A DNA stretch of 55,441 bases from Clostridia bacterium (lineage in GTDB: Bacteria; Bacillota; Clostridia; Lachnospirales; Lachnospiraceae): positions 1 through 55,441 of the forward strand of contig BNZC01000009.1 in NCBI GenBank assembly GCA_026000755.1. The letters are read 5' to 3'. A program made the position numbers and the translations under genes. Each line of letters opens with the position of its first letter. Position 1 is the stretch's first letter. The notes under the pieces were generated by a model. The model searched no databases. It saw only the letters and a program-made list of their open reading frames with translations, and was not told where the DNA came from. This document shows positions 41,549-51,300 of the stretch, one piece after another.

Positions 41549-43843
41549 ATGACATTTAACGAACGTTTTGACTCGAAACTGTCGGAGGTTCCGTTTGCCG
41601 GCTACGAGGAATATTCGCAGCACTTGTTTGCCGTTTGCGACAGACAACTGGACAGCTATCTTGAAAACCTTATGAACACATTCGCCTCCGAAAAGGGAGG
41701 TTTTAAGAATGTGCTTTATCCCGATATTGAAGTTGCAAAGACTCTGAGTCAAAACCATCTCTTTGAATTTGGCAGAGGGTCCGTAGCTTCTGACGAAGTT
41801 CCGGAGGCAATGCTTGGGGAAGCGGCTGACGACTTAGCGAATTTGTTCGGGGATTTTTCTGACAGCATTTCGAAGACTTCAGAAACTTCGGAGGGTGTCG
41901 CCCCAATCTCGGAACTCTTAGATCAAATCTCGGCACGTGCGGACTTAACAGTAGCCGCAGGGATTAAAATTCCCATTCACGAACTTGCACGAAAGCTGAA
42001 ATTCACGGATTTCACGCTGTTTTGCTTTGCGCTTGGCCTGTTATCGAGCAATCAGACGAATTACGCCTCTATCTTTCAGGTTACCAATCAAAATTCGAGT
42101 TTGCCCGCACCTACTTTTGAATCTGCGGCACGTGTGTATCACGGGCATAATTTTGTTATTACGGATGCATATGCGCAAATGTCGCAAAGCCTTGAGCAAC
42201 TCCGTCCCTTATTTGATTTTCATCAAAATGGATCGCTTCCGTTCTCTACGCCGATTACACCGGATAAACGCCTGATTGACTATATATTCGGTGCAAATCC
42301 CGAACGGATTGACGACACGTACAAGCGTTTCTTTACCATGCTCACCGATGACGAAGAACTCGACCCGCTTCTTGCAAATATCGACCAAGCAGATTCCCTC
42401 GCTATCGCCTATGATGATGATTCACGCATTTTCAATCTCTACGGAGATGAGGGTTCGGGGCGTAAGTTTACGATAAAGCACTTCTGTGCGGATAAAAAAT
42501 TAAAATGTATCGGTCTTGACGGTGGTAAGCTCTTCAAATACGATATGGCTTTCCTTGAAAAGGCCATATGGTCCGCAATCCGCGAGTGCATATTGCTTGA
42601 GGCGTGCTGTTGCCTTAGTAACTTAAGCTACCGTGAAGAGGAAAAGGATCATTTCTACAGTTATATGGATTTGGTCTTTACGAAGCTCTCCGAAAAGGAC
42701 ATACCAATCTTCACAATGAGTATGGTACTGCTCCCACTCCGAGATATGACCACGCTTAAGTTTACAACGATTGAACTCCCAACTCCCGATAACCGCGAGC
42801 GTGAAAAACTCTGGAACCACTACGGTGCGACTTATAACTTTGAGGATGAGGTGTCGCTCGAGGAAATGGCTACCAAGTTTCTGTTCACGCCGGGCAAGAT
42901 AAAATCTGCGCTTGCAATGGGCAAGAGTCTGTCACTAATGAAGAAGTTGCTGAAAACGAGCCGAGCTGCACTCTTTGAAGCTTGCAACAACCAAATGAGT
43001 ACCGAACTCACGCAAAAAGCGACTAAGGTAAAGGCCACGTACACCTGGGACGATATCGTAATGTCTCCCGACCAACGTCAAAGCCTCGAATACGCCTGTG
43101 ACCAAATGCGTTTCCGCAAACAAGTGTACGAAGAATGGGATTACAATCGCAAATATCCCTATGGACGGGGTCTAACGGTGCTGTTGTTCGGAGCTCCGGG
43201 AACCGGTAAGTCTATGTGCGCTCAAGTACTGGCAAATGCACTCAATCTTGAGTTATATCGTGTTGACCTCTCAAAAGTTGTTGACAAATACGTCGGTGAA
43301 ACGGAAAAGAGTATTTCGATGATATTCCGTGAAGCCAAAAAATGCAACGTGGTTCTGTTCTTTGACGAGTGCGACACGCTGTTTGCAAAACGCAGCGACG
43401 ACGGAGGCTCAAGCCAATCGTCGAACAACAATAAGACAGCACTCCTCTTGCAAGAGGTCGAAGCTTATGACGGTGTAAGCGTTCTCGCCACCAACTATAA
43501 GCATAATATAGATCCTGCGTTTTTCCGCCGGATGAAATTTATCGTGGAATTCCAGTTCCCCGATGCCGATACACGTGAAATGCTTTGGAACGCTACGATT
43601 CCGAAGAATACACCGCTTGCAGAGGATGTGGACGTACGCTTCCTCGCAGAACGCTTCGAATTTGTCGGCGGTAACATCAAAAACTGTATACTAAACGCCG
43701 CATTCTTAGCTGCGGGTGACCCCGAGGCTGACGGCGAAGTCGGGATGAAGCACTATCTGCAAGCGATACGCTATGAATTTGTAAAAACGGGCAAAGTCTT
43801 TACTCGAAGTGACTTTGAGCCATACGCCAATTTGATTCTATAG
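41549..43843 (+). CDS. AAA+ ATPase, eCIS-type (Afp15-like), paralogue 1
   Basis: A 764-residue protein. The C-terminal AAA+ module has Walker A FGAPGTGKSM near 549-557, Walker B VVLFFDECDTLF near 601-611, a sensor-1 Asn in VLATNYK and an arginine-finger-like F-F-R-R. An N-terminal half without clear homology includes a degenerate P-loop, YGDEGSGRKFT near 298, suggesting a second inactive AAA fold. This two-part architecture and the FDECDTLF motif are those of the ATPases in extracellular contractile injection systems and some phage-tail-like loci, where they assist assembly. RBS AGGAGTGA. The protein is closely similar to the paralogue at 45243, chiefly after residue 500. Confidence 0.82.
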   Translation: MTFNERFDSKLSEVPFAGYEEYSQHLFAVCDRQLDSYLENLMNTFASEKGGFKNVLYPDIEVAKTLSQNHLFEFGRGSVASDEVPEAMLGEAADDLANLFGDFSDSISKTSETSEGVAPISELLDQISARADLTVAAGIKIPIHELARKLKFTDFTLFCFALGLLSSNQTNYASIFQVTNQNSSLPAPTFESAARVYHGHNFVITDAYAQMSQSLEQLRPLFDFHQNGSLPFSTPITPDKRLIDYIFGANPERIDDTYKRFFTMLTDDEELDPLLANIDQADSLAIAYDDDSRIFNLYGDEGSGRKFTIKHFCADKKLKCIGLDGGKLFKYDMAFLEKAIWSAIRECILLEACCCLSNLSYREEEKDHFYSYMDLVFTKLSEKDIPIFTMSMVLLPLRDMTTLKFTTIELPTPDNREREKLWNHYGATYNFEDEVSLEEMATKFLFTPGKIKSALAMGKSLSLMKKLLKTSRAALFEACNNQMSTELTQKATKVKATYTWDDIVMSPDQRQSLEYACDQMRFRKQVYEEWDYNRKYPYGRGLTVLLFGAPGTGKSMCAQVLANALNLELYRVDLSKVVDKYVGETEKSISMIFREAKKCNVVLFFDECDTLFAKRSDDGGSSQSSNNNKTALLLQEVEAYDGVSVLATNYKHNIDPAFFRRMKFIVEFQFPDADTREMLWNATIPKNTPLAEDVDVRFLAERFEFVGGNIKNCILNAAFLAAGDPEADGEVGMKHYLQAIRYEFVKTGKVFTRSDFEPYANLIL

Positions 43844-43855
43844 GGGGAAGTAACG

Positions 43856-44158
43856 ATGAATATAACGCGAGAATTACAGGGAGATACGCTCGTGCTGAAA
43901 CTGTCAGGGCGGCTTGATACTACGACCTCGACCTCTCTGCAAAGCGAGATTTTGGCTTCTTTCACGGGAGGGAAAATCCACCTTGAGTTGGATTTCGCTG
44001 ATATCGTTTATGTATCGTCGGCGGGGCTTCGGGTGTTGCTGATCGGAAAGAAAACGGCTATGTCCAAAGGTTTGACATTCAGTGTTAGTAATGTTTCAGA
44101 CGATGTGTTTGATGTATTTAAGATGACGGGTTTCGACTCGGTGCTTGGCTTAAACTGA
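43856..44158 (+). CDS. STAS-domain anti-sigma-factor antagonist (second)
   Basis: A 100-residue single STAS domain with LSGRLDTTTSTSL near 16-28 and the phospho-serine motif YVSSAGLRVLLIGKK near 52-66. It is similar to the STAS protein at 35982 in motif and length. It sits between the first AAA+ gene (13 bp away) and the histidine kinase (23 bp), so it belongs to the regulator operon. No RsbW-type kinase lies in this block. It may share the MATE-RsbW fusion and the phosphatase 4-8 kb upstream, or act on the kinase. RBS GGGGGAAG. Confidence 0.88.
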   Translation: MNITRELQGDTLVLKLSGRLDTTTSTSLQSEILASFTGGKIHLELDFADIVYVSSAGLRVLLIGKKTAMSKGLTFSVSNVSDDVFDVFKMTGFDSVLGLN

Positions 44159-44181
44159 AAGTGTCTCAAAACGGAAAGTGA

Positions 44182-45081
44182 TTGAAATTTGACAAAAAGG
44201 AGGTGACCGTTCTGCTTTACGCATATTTTTTAGAACATCCCTATGTACTGCTGTGCATAGTTATAGCGATGGCGATGGCACTTGTGTTCATCATAAGACT
44301 CATACGAAGTAAGAGAACCACTGACAGAGTGCTGTCGGAAACGAAAAGAAAGCTCGAAGAGACCGAAGCCGTCCTGACGGAGTTACGTATAAGTTCGGAA
44401 TTTGAAAAGTCGATGCTAATATCCGAGATGAGTCAGATGAAGAAGAAAATCGCTCATGGTTTCCGCACGCCTATCGCCGTTATTATAGGCTACGCAGACC
44501 TCATAGCCTCGGAAAGTCACGAAACGATAAAAGTCACCGATTGTGCCGATAAGATACACGCCAGAGCCTCATATATGAGCGAGTTTCTGAACGAAATCCT
44601 ATCGCTCAAGAGCGTTTCAAAGGATCGGATTGATATTTTGGAGGCACTAAGACAACTAACAGATGAAATGAAGCTGCTCGCTGCTAAAAAGGACGTTCAC
44701 CTGCACGTTATTTCCTCCGAAAGGCACGTCTTTTGTGATGTTGACCTTACGATGATGACGGATGTATTTTTCAATATCATCGAGAATTCGTTGAAATACA
44801 TGGGGCGGCCCGGCAACGTGTTCATCACGGTCGGCAAAACGGATACCGCCGTAAGTATCTCTTTCCGTGACGATGGGTTCGGATTAAGCGGTGACGAAAC
44901 CGAAAATATTTTTAAGGATACGTGGCAGCGGCAACGCAGTGGCGAGAAATCAGGCTACGGATTTGGCTTATTTTCCGTAAAATGTGCGGTAGAGGCACAT
45001 GGAGGGTCCGTCAGTGCGAGCAGTTCCGTCGGCGGAGGGATGTCTGTGAATATTACACTAAATATAGTAACGGAACAGTAG
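44182..45081 (+). CDS. Membrane-anchored sensor histidine kinase
   Basis: Up to 299 residues: one N-terminal membrane helix (about 20-40), coiled coil (about 48-88), HisKA with His92 (AHGFRTPIAVIIGYADLI), and HATPase with FFNIIENSLKYM (N box), FRDDGFGLSG (G1) and GYGFGLFSVKCAVEAHGG (G2). There is no periplasmic sensor, so the input is likely membrane or partner-protein. The start is uncertain: the strong AAGGAGGTGA at 44198-44207 points to a non-ATG start (CTG 44212 is in frame), while the listed TTG at 44182 has a weak site. It probably pairs with the regulator at 40842 in the same operon. Confidence 0.85.
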   Translation: MKFDKKEVTVLLYAYFLEHPYVLLCIVIAMAMALVFIIRLIRSKRTTDRVLSETKRKLEETEAVLTELRISSEFEKSMLISEMSQMKKKIAHGFRTPIAVIIGYADLIASESHETIKVTDCADKIHARASYMSEFLNEILSLKSVSKDRIDILEALRQLTDEMKLLAAKKDVHLHVISSERHVFCDVDLTMMTDVFFNIIENSLKYMGRPGNVFITVGKTDTAVSISFRDDGFGLSGDETENIFKDTWQRQRSGEKSGYGFGLFSVKCAVEAHGGSVSASSSVGGGMSVNITLNIVTEQ

Positions 45082-45101
45082 GTTCTTTGTTGAATCTGCT
45101 G

Positions 45102-45149
45102 TTCTTTAATGTTTCTTTAATTGCAAATTGTGTCAAAATGTGTTATTAT
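45102..45149 (+). promoter_or_regulatory. Regulated promoter of the second AAA+ operon
   Basis: Direct repeat TTCTTTAA at 45102-45109 and 45113-45120 (11-bp spacing), then TTGCAA (-35, 45121-45126), a 17-base spacer and TATTAT (45144-45149) with TGT in front. The whole 65-bp block from about 45086 recurs at about 54536-54599 with few changes. A direct repeat directly abutting the -35 is class II activation geometry for an OmpR-type regulator. Confidence 0.75.
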
Positions 45150-45242
45150 CTCAAGTAGGGTAAACTCTGACAGAAACGGTATAATCGAAACGGTTCGCAA
45201 TGCCGGATTCATTCTTAATCATATTTGAGGGAGAAAAAGCTT

Positions 45243-47492
45243 TTGGATTTCATGGAAAAATTGTCAAATGGCAGGAAAGCGTTTTCTGACTATGATGAAT
45301 ATTGCTCTGCCTTGTTCGCTTGTGCCGATTATAAACTAAGTGAATATTTGAAAAAGATGAAAGTGCTTTACGCCAATGAAGCCGGCGGGTTCAAAAATGC
45401 TCTCCACCCCGACCTTGAAATAGCGTTTGATTTGTGCAACAGGAGACTTGCGGAATTTTCAAGTGATGAACCACCGATATTAGATGGTGACGATGATTTC
45501 TCTAAGCTGCTCGGTGCAATGGCGGGCGATGATGTAGGTGAGAGTTTAAGTGTCGAGAAAATGTTTTCGATTATCACGGAGCGTGCCGAAGTTGCAGTTG
45601 CCGGCGGCGTTTCACTTCCGTTGCATACATTGATTAAAAAACTTGAATTGACTGATTTTTCAAAATTCTGCCTGATTTGTGCTGTTCTTTCTTCAACACA
45701 AACCAACTATGCCGCCGTGTTTCAGTTAATCAATCAAAACAGCAGTCTTACCGCACCGAGTTTTGAGTCTGCCGCACGTATCTATTTCGGCTCTGATTTT
45801 TCCATAACAAACACATATGGCGTGATGTCGGAAGCTTTAGAACAACTGTGTCAGATCCTTGATATGACGATTAGTGAGACCATGCCGTTTTCAACGATAC
45901 TTTCCCCGGACAAGCGGTTCATAGATTTCTTGTTCGGCACAAATTTTCTTAAGCCCGATAAAAACTACGCAAGATTTTTCCGGACACTTACGGATGACAA
46001 CTCACCTGCACCGTTCCTTGCAAATTCCAAACAACTCGCCGCACTTAAAATCTCATACAGTGACGGAATCCGTATCTTTGAACTGTACGGTGATGAGGGA
46101 AGCGGACGCAAATTCACAATCCGCCATTTTTGTGCAGAAGAGGGGCTTAGGTGCATTGCCATAGATTGCGGAAAACTTTTTTCCTATGACTTTCCCTTTG
46201 TCAATAAAGTATTGTGGAATTTGACCCGCGAGTGTATTCTCACCGATTCTTGTTGTTGTCTTACGGAACTGTCATACCGTGAGGAAGAAAAAGGAAAGTT
46301 TTTTGCTTATATGGATTTGGCTTTCGGCAAGCTGTTAGAAAAAGATGTTGTTGTGTTTACATCAAGCCGTGACAAGCTTCCTATGCGTGATATTACAAAA
46401 GTCGATTATACAACGCTTGAATTTCCGCCGCCGAATTTCACGGAACGGGAAGCTTTGTGGCAGCATTACGGTAAGGAGTATGTGTTCGCCGACGAGCTTG
46501 ACCTTAACGAAATGGCAGATAAGTTTTTGTTCACACCGGGCAAGATTGTAAATGCCTTAAAACTTGGGCGTAGGCTTTCTGCAATGGAAGGGCTTGATAA
46601 AATCACTCCCGAATGCCTGTTTTTGGCTTGCAACAATCAAATGAGCAGTGAACTTGCTCAAAAAGCAACAAAAATCAAAACGACTTACACTTGGGACGAT
46701 ATTGTTATGTCGAAAGGTCAGCGGCAGGTTCTTGCGTATGCCTGTGACCAGATGCGGTTTCGCAAACAGGTTTATGAGGACTGGAATTATATGCGGAAAT
46801 ATCCGTATGGCCGCGGATTGTCTGTGCTTCTCTTCGGCGCACCGGGTACGGGTAAAAGTATGTGTGCACAGGTTCTCGCCAATGCACTGAACCTGGAACT
46901 TTACCGCGTGGATTTATCCCAAGTGATTGATAAATATGTCGGCGAAACAGAAAAAAGCATTTCAATGATTTTCCGTGAAGCAAAAAAGTGTAACGTGGTT
47001 TTGTTTTTTGATGAGTGTGATACGCTGTTTGCGAAACGTCCCGATGACGGCGATGCGAATCAGGCATTAAACAATAACAAAGCCGCACTCCTCTTGCAGG
47101 AGGTAGAAGCGTATGACGGCGTCTCGGTTCTTGCTACAAACTATAAAAACAACATTGATCCTGCTTTTTTCAGACGTATGAAATTTATCGTAGAATTTCA
47201 GTTCCCCGACTCCGCTACTCGTGAGATCCTTTGGAAGACAACGATTCCGAAGGAGACTCCCCTTGCGAAAGATGTTGACATTCGTTTTCTCGCAGAAAAA
47301 TTTGAATTTGTCGGAGGCAATATCAAAAACTGCATACTGAATGCCGCATTTCTTGCAGCGGGTGACAAAAACGCAGACGGCGAAGTTGCCATGAAACATT
47401 ATGTACAAGCGATTCGATACGAGTTCATCAAAACAGGTAAAGTTTTCTCAAGAGCTGATTTTGGACAGTATGCCGGATTGTTGGAGGCTTAG
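45243..47492 (+). CDS. AAA+ ATPase, eCIS-type (Afp15-like), paralogue 2
   Basis: A 749-residue protein from the TTG at 45243, chosen because GAGGGAG lies 8 bases upstream and the following residues (M-D-F-M-E-K-L) align with the start of paralogue 1 (M-T-F-N-E-R-F). Walker A FGAPGTGKSM is near 533-541, Walker B VVLFFDECDTLF near 586-597, and the degenerate N-terminal P-loop YGDEGSGRKFT is also conserved. The C-terminal third is nearly identical in protein to paralogue 1 while the DNA differs at most synonymous sites, so the pair is old and both are under selection. It heads an operon with the two genes behind it. Confidence 0.82.
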   Translation: MDFMEKLSNGRKAFSDYDEYCSALFACADYKLSEYLKKMKVLYANEAGGFKNALHPDLEIAFDLCNRRLAEFSSDEPPILDGDDDFSKLLGAMAGDDVGESLSVEKMFSIITERAEVAVAGGVSLPLHTLIKKLELTDFSKFCLICAVLSSTQTNYAAVFQLINQNSSLTAPSFESAARIYFGSDFSITNTYGVMSEALEQLCQILDMTISETMPFSTILSPDKRFIDFLFGTNFLKPDKNYARFFRTLTDDNSPAPFLANSKQLAALKISYSDGIRIFELYGDEGSGRKFTIRHFCAEEGLRCIAIDCGKLFSYDFPFVNKVLWNLTRECILTDSCCCLTELSYREEEKGKFFAYMDLAFGKLLEKDVVVFTSSRDKLPMRDITKVDYTTLEFPPPNFTEREALWQHYGKEYVFADELDLNEMADKFLFTPGKIVNALKLGRRLSAMEGLDKITPECLFLACNNQMSSELAQKATKIKTTYTWDDIVMSKGQRQVLAYACDQMRFRKQVYEDWNYMRKYPYGRGLSVLLFGAPGTGKSMCAQVLANALNLELYRVDLSQVIDKYVGETEKSISMIFREAKKCNVVLFFDECDTLFAKRPDDGDANQALNNNKAALLLQEVEAYDGVSVLATNYKNNIDPAFFRRMKFIVEFQFPDSATREILWKTTIPKETPLAKDVDIRFLAEKFEFVGGNIKNCILNAAFLAAGDKNADGEVAMKHYVQAIRYEFIKTGKVFSRADFGQYAGLLEA

Positions 47493-47514
47493 TTGAAGTT
47501 GAAATGAGGTGGCT

Positions 47515-48390
47515 ATGAATATTGGAGTGGTTTCAAAAGACAGAATGGAGGAGTTTGCCGGTTGTCTGACACCGGATTTAGTGGACTTTGCCAAAACATC
47601 GGACAGTGTTCTTATTGCGGCGGGGGAGGAGGATCATACGGCAGGTTTATTGCTTGTCTCTTATGAAGATCCCGATATTCGCATTGTGTCGCTTCAGGTT
47701 GCGGACGGATATGATTTTCATGAGGTAGGACTGAAACTGATCTATGCACTAACTGCCGATTTGACTCAAATGGCGGCAGATGTGATATGTGACTTTACTT
47801 CTGAAAAGCTCGGCGAATTTTTTGAGGAGGCTGATTTTGAAATAACGAAAAGTGATGTGGCGGCGTTCTCGATAACGCTGAAAGAATTGTCAAAGAACAA
47901 ATTCCTGAATCAACCCCTAAATAAAAACGTAATACCCTTTCGTAATGTGCCGCCTAAGGCAATGGAACGATACGTAAAACATTATATGGTCGCAACCGGC
48001 ATGATGATGCCGCCGTTTGCACTATCACTTGCCGATTATGATGACAGTCATGCGCTGAGCATCGGCGGCGAAGTGTATGGGAGTGCAGTATTCGGCGACT
48101 TTGAACTTTTGTGGCTTCACTGCGAAAAGGAACACACAGCTTATCTCCCCGCACTTTTAAGTGCGGTTTACCAGACGGCAAGAACGCATATCGATCCTGA
48201 GGTGCAGATAAATTTCACTGCAATCAATCAAGCTTCTCATGCACTTGCGGAGCGAATCGCCGCAGACTCTAAGATAAGTCCCGTCTATCAAGCCAGTATA
48301 CCGTTTCGCAAACTTGCAATATCTGCAATGGCGCTGAAATACGCAGATGAACTGATTGAAAATACACAAATGCCTGATTGGCTGGTTTAG
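47515..48390 (+). CDS. Uncharacterised protein, GNAT-like fold suspected
   Basis: A 291-residue protein that I do not recognise. SVLIAAGEEDHTAGLLLVSYEDPDIRIVSLQVADGY near 31-66 has the strand order and A-G-L-L-L centre of a GNAT core, with a helix (VGLKLIYALTADL) where the CoA loop should lead. But the R-x-x-G-x-G/A motif is absent, so acetyltransferase activity is doubtful. The second half may repeat the fold (SIGGEVYGSAVFGDFELLWLHC near 180). It lies 22 bp behind the second AAA+ gene and 9 bp ahead of the giant gene, so it is in the operon. ATG follows GAGGTGG. A chaperone or adaptor role is a guess. Confidence 0.5.
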   Translation: MNIGVVSKDRMEEFAGCLTPDLVDFAKTSDSVLIAAGEEDHTAGLLLVSYEDPDIRIVSLQVADGYDFHEVGLKLIYALTADLTQMAADVICDFTSEKLGEFFEEADFEITKSDVAAFSITLKELSKNKFLNQPLNKNVIPFRNVPPKAMERYVKHYMVATGMMMPPFALSLADYDDSHALSIGGEVYGSAVFGDFELLWLHCEKEHTAYLPALLSAVYQTARTHIDPEVQINFTAINQASHALAERIAADSKISPVYQASIPFRKLAISAMALKYADELIENTQMPDWLV

Positions 48391-48399
48391 GAGGTTATT

Positions 48400-51300
48400 A
48401 TGTCGGTACTCGAAAGTGAAATCAAAAAACAACAGGAGCTTATAAGCTCGGAAATCGTTGAGGAAAAGCAAAAGAAAGATTTGAAAGATTTAGAAAACAA
48501 AAATTTTTTAGGCGACGAGCATTCTGCGCAGGTTAGCGAGAAGAGTTCACAATTTGAAGAAATCTACGAACATAAGCTTGGCGCATTTCAGACGGTTAGC
48601 CCTCTCGAAATTATGGATGCACCTAAGCCGCCATCAAAGCATGCAAGGGACAAAACGAAACGTAAATATCAAGCGGATGTTGCGAAGCGAAAACGCCAAG
48701 AACAAAGAGCCGCCTATTTTAATGCTTCCCATGATGCCATTAAAACCGGTATGGAAGCGGAAGCACAAAAACAAGATGAAATTCCTGAAATAGACCTTTC
48801 GAAAGAGGACGAGAACCTTTCATGGGTCAAAACGAAATTTGTCGATTGGGGAAATAAGGACAATAACGCCGCACAACTCGAGGCGGCAAAGGGACTCACC
48901 GAAGCGAGGGATTTGCTTGCCCTTGAACGGGCACGAGAAACAAAGGACGAGTATAAAGTTACCGTTTTGACCACCATACTTAATAAAATGGCGGTTTGTA
49001 CGGACAGCTATGCCAAAAATGAGCGTGAGATACGGGATCTTGCAAAGCTGAATATAGAAGATTTCAAAACAGAGGCACTTAGTATCTTCGATGTTCAGGA
49101 GGAGGAAGCAGCGCGCAAAGCGGCTTTTGCATTTGAAAAGCTCTCTCGTGAGAAAACCCGTCAGATTCTTATGCTTGAAATACAAAAGCTCCGTGGCTTT
49201 GTTATCTGTGCCAAAGACGGTGTTAATGTAGAAGCAGATAAAGACGTTACATACCTTGGCAAGCTTGGTGTGGACGTGGATAAATTCAACAAATTCGCTC
49301 CCAGCGATAACTCGGTTAAAACCATAAAGGAAGAGAAAACAGAGGCAGAACAAGCAAAAAGCAAAGAGGAACAGTACAAACGTCTTGTGCCTTATCGTGA
49401 TGCCGTCAAATTTACCGCAAATGTGGACAGAATAACAGGCGAAACTTTGACAAAAATCAAAGCAAGCATTGATGGCGATGACAAACTGGAAGCGAATGAC
49501 AAGGAGATTCTTTTGAGAGAGCTTGACACCGTGTCAAAACTTTCTATGCCATTGTTAGAAGGTGAGCTTGCAAAGGTAAGCATTGACTTTACGAAGGAGC
49601 GTGCAATCGCAGCGGTAATAATGGAGGCAAAAGAATGTGAGCTTGCATTAAGAAGTATTAATGAAAAAGAACGTATTCATCGGATGAATATAAAGAACAT
49701 CGGCGGGGACTTCTCGTCGCTGATTAAGCGTGCCGAACAGTCGCTGATTGGAGCGGAATATACTGCATTTATGGAAAAAATTAAGAAGGCTATGGAAAAG
49801 GAATTGCCGTATCTCAGAAAACAGATCAAAGAAGATCTGAAAGAAGATCTGGATGAATCATTGAACGGCTTTTTGGTTCAGTCAGAACTGCATCCGGGTG
49901 TGGCGAAAGCACTTGCGAAACTTTCGGGTGAAGAGCAAAGGGCGTTTGCGACAAAGGTGAGCGGGGAACCCGCATCAGCAATTGCGGCAATTGAGGATTT
50001 GCTGAAAGATAAACCGGAGCTTGACGATATTTGTCTTACACTAAAACAAAAAGCTATATCGGGCGAATTTGCGAGAGATAAGGCTTTAGCAGGGGATGCG
50101 AAAACGCAAGAAGCATTGAAGTTTCAAACCGAAAAAATGCACGATGCGGTTCGGAATGTACGCCTCTTCCGCAATATTTTGAATGACCGTGTCGATAAAC
50201 TTAAAAAGCAGGCAATGGGACTAAAAGACGAAGTGGATTTGATAATGATTGCAGTAGCACAAAAAAGACTCACAGAGTATTTGGTATTGCCTGATAAAGC
50301 ACTCCTGCAAAACATTCTTTCCGGTCAATTCAAAAAGGAAGCAGGCGATGATCTGTATCTGTTTATCAATGCCTATGCACAGATGCGCTCTTCCGAACTT
50401 GGGCATGATATTACCGCCGATGAACTGAAAAAAGAGCCTTGCTGTGTTGGTTTGGACAAAACTGATATTGCCAAAGCGCTGTCAGGCGGTTTTGATTCAC
50501 GGGAAAATCGTAAAACGGCAGAGAATACGCTGGAATTTCAAAAAAAGCTGTACGACCCGCAAAGATTGGGAAACCGTTTCATGAACTTTCTCGGCGATTT
50601 ACTCGCAAAGGATCTGTCTGATGAACATATGGCGTTCCGTGCTTTGCAGGTAAATGCGGAGCGTGAAGGCGTATTTGAGGCACGTCAGCTTGAGGTTTAT
50701 ACGGTTCGTGATTTGTTAGACATTAAAACCGGGAACAGTCTTGTAGCAACGGAAGAAAATTTAAGCAAGGCACTCGAAAAGACGGACACACATCTCTGGG
50801 AATGGAACAGAAAAGTGCCTATCGCCGAGCAGATTCATCGTGCGGGTGCGGCGGCAGCTTTTGAAAAAGAAAAGAAAGAACGGAAAGAAGCGGAGAAGTC
50901 GGCAAAGAGTTTGGCACAGAACCAGGTAAGCGCAGCGCGTGCAGCTATCGGCCTGGACGATAATGCAAAAGGTGCGACACTTGCGCTTACAATATTAGCT
51001 CTTGACAAGGTATTGACAACGACAGAAAAAACACAAGCCAGTATGAAGCCGGCGGAGTTTAAGCTGCTTTTGGAACAGGCAAAAACGATTAAAAGTAGTT
51101 TGCCGTTGTTTGAGGGACATTACAATTTACTGGCGATGGCAAGTTTTGCTAGGGGGGTTAAGAATGATAAGGAAGGAACTATCATACAGGAAGATTTCAC
51201 AAAAAAACTTAAATTGCTTCTTGATTCCAAAGATAAGGATGCATTTATAAAAAATGCCCGGTCTTTAAAAGCTATCATTGATATGAAGGATCTTACGAGC

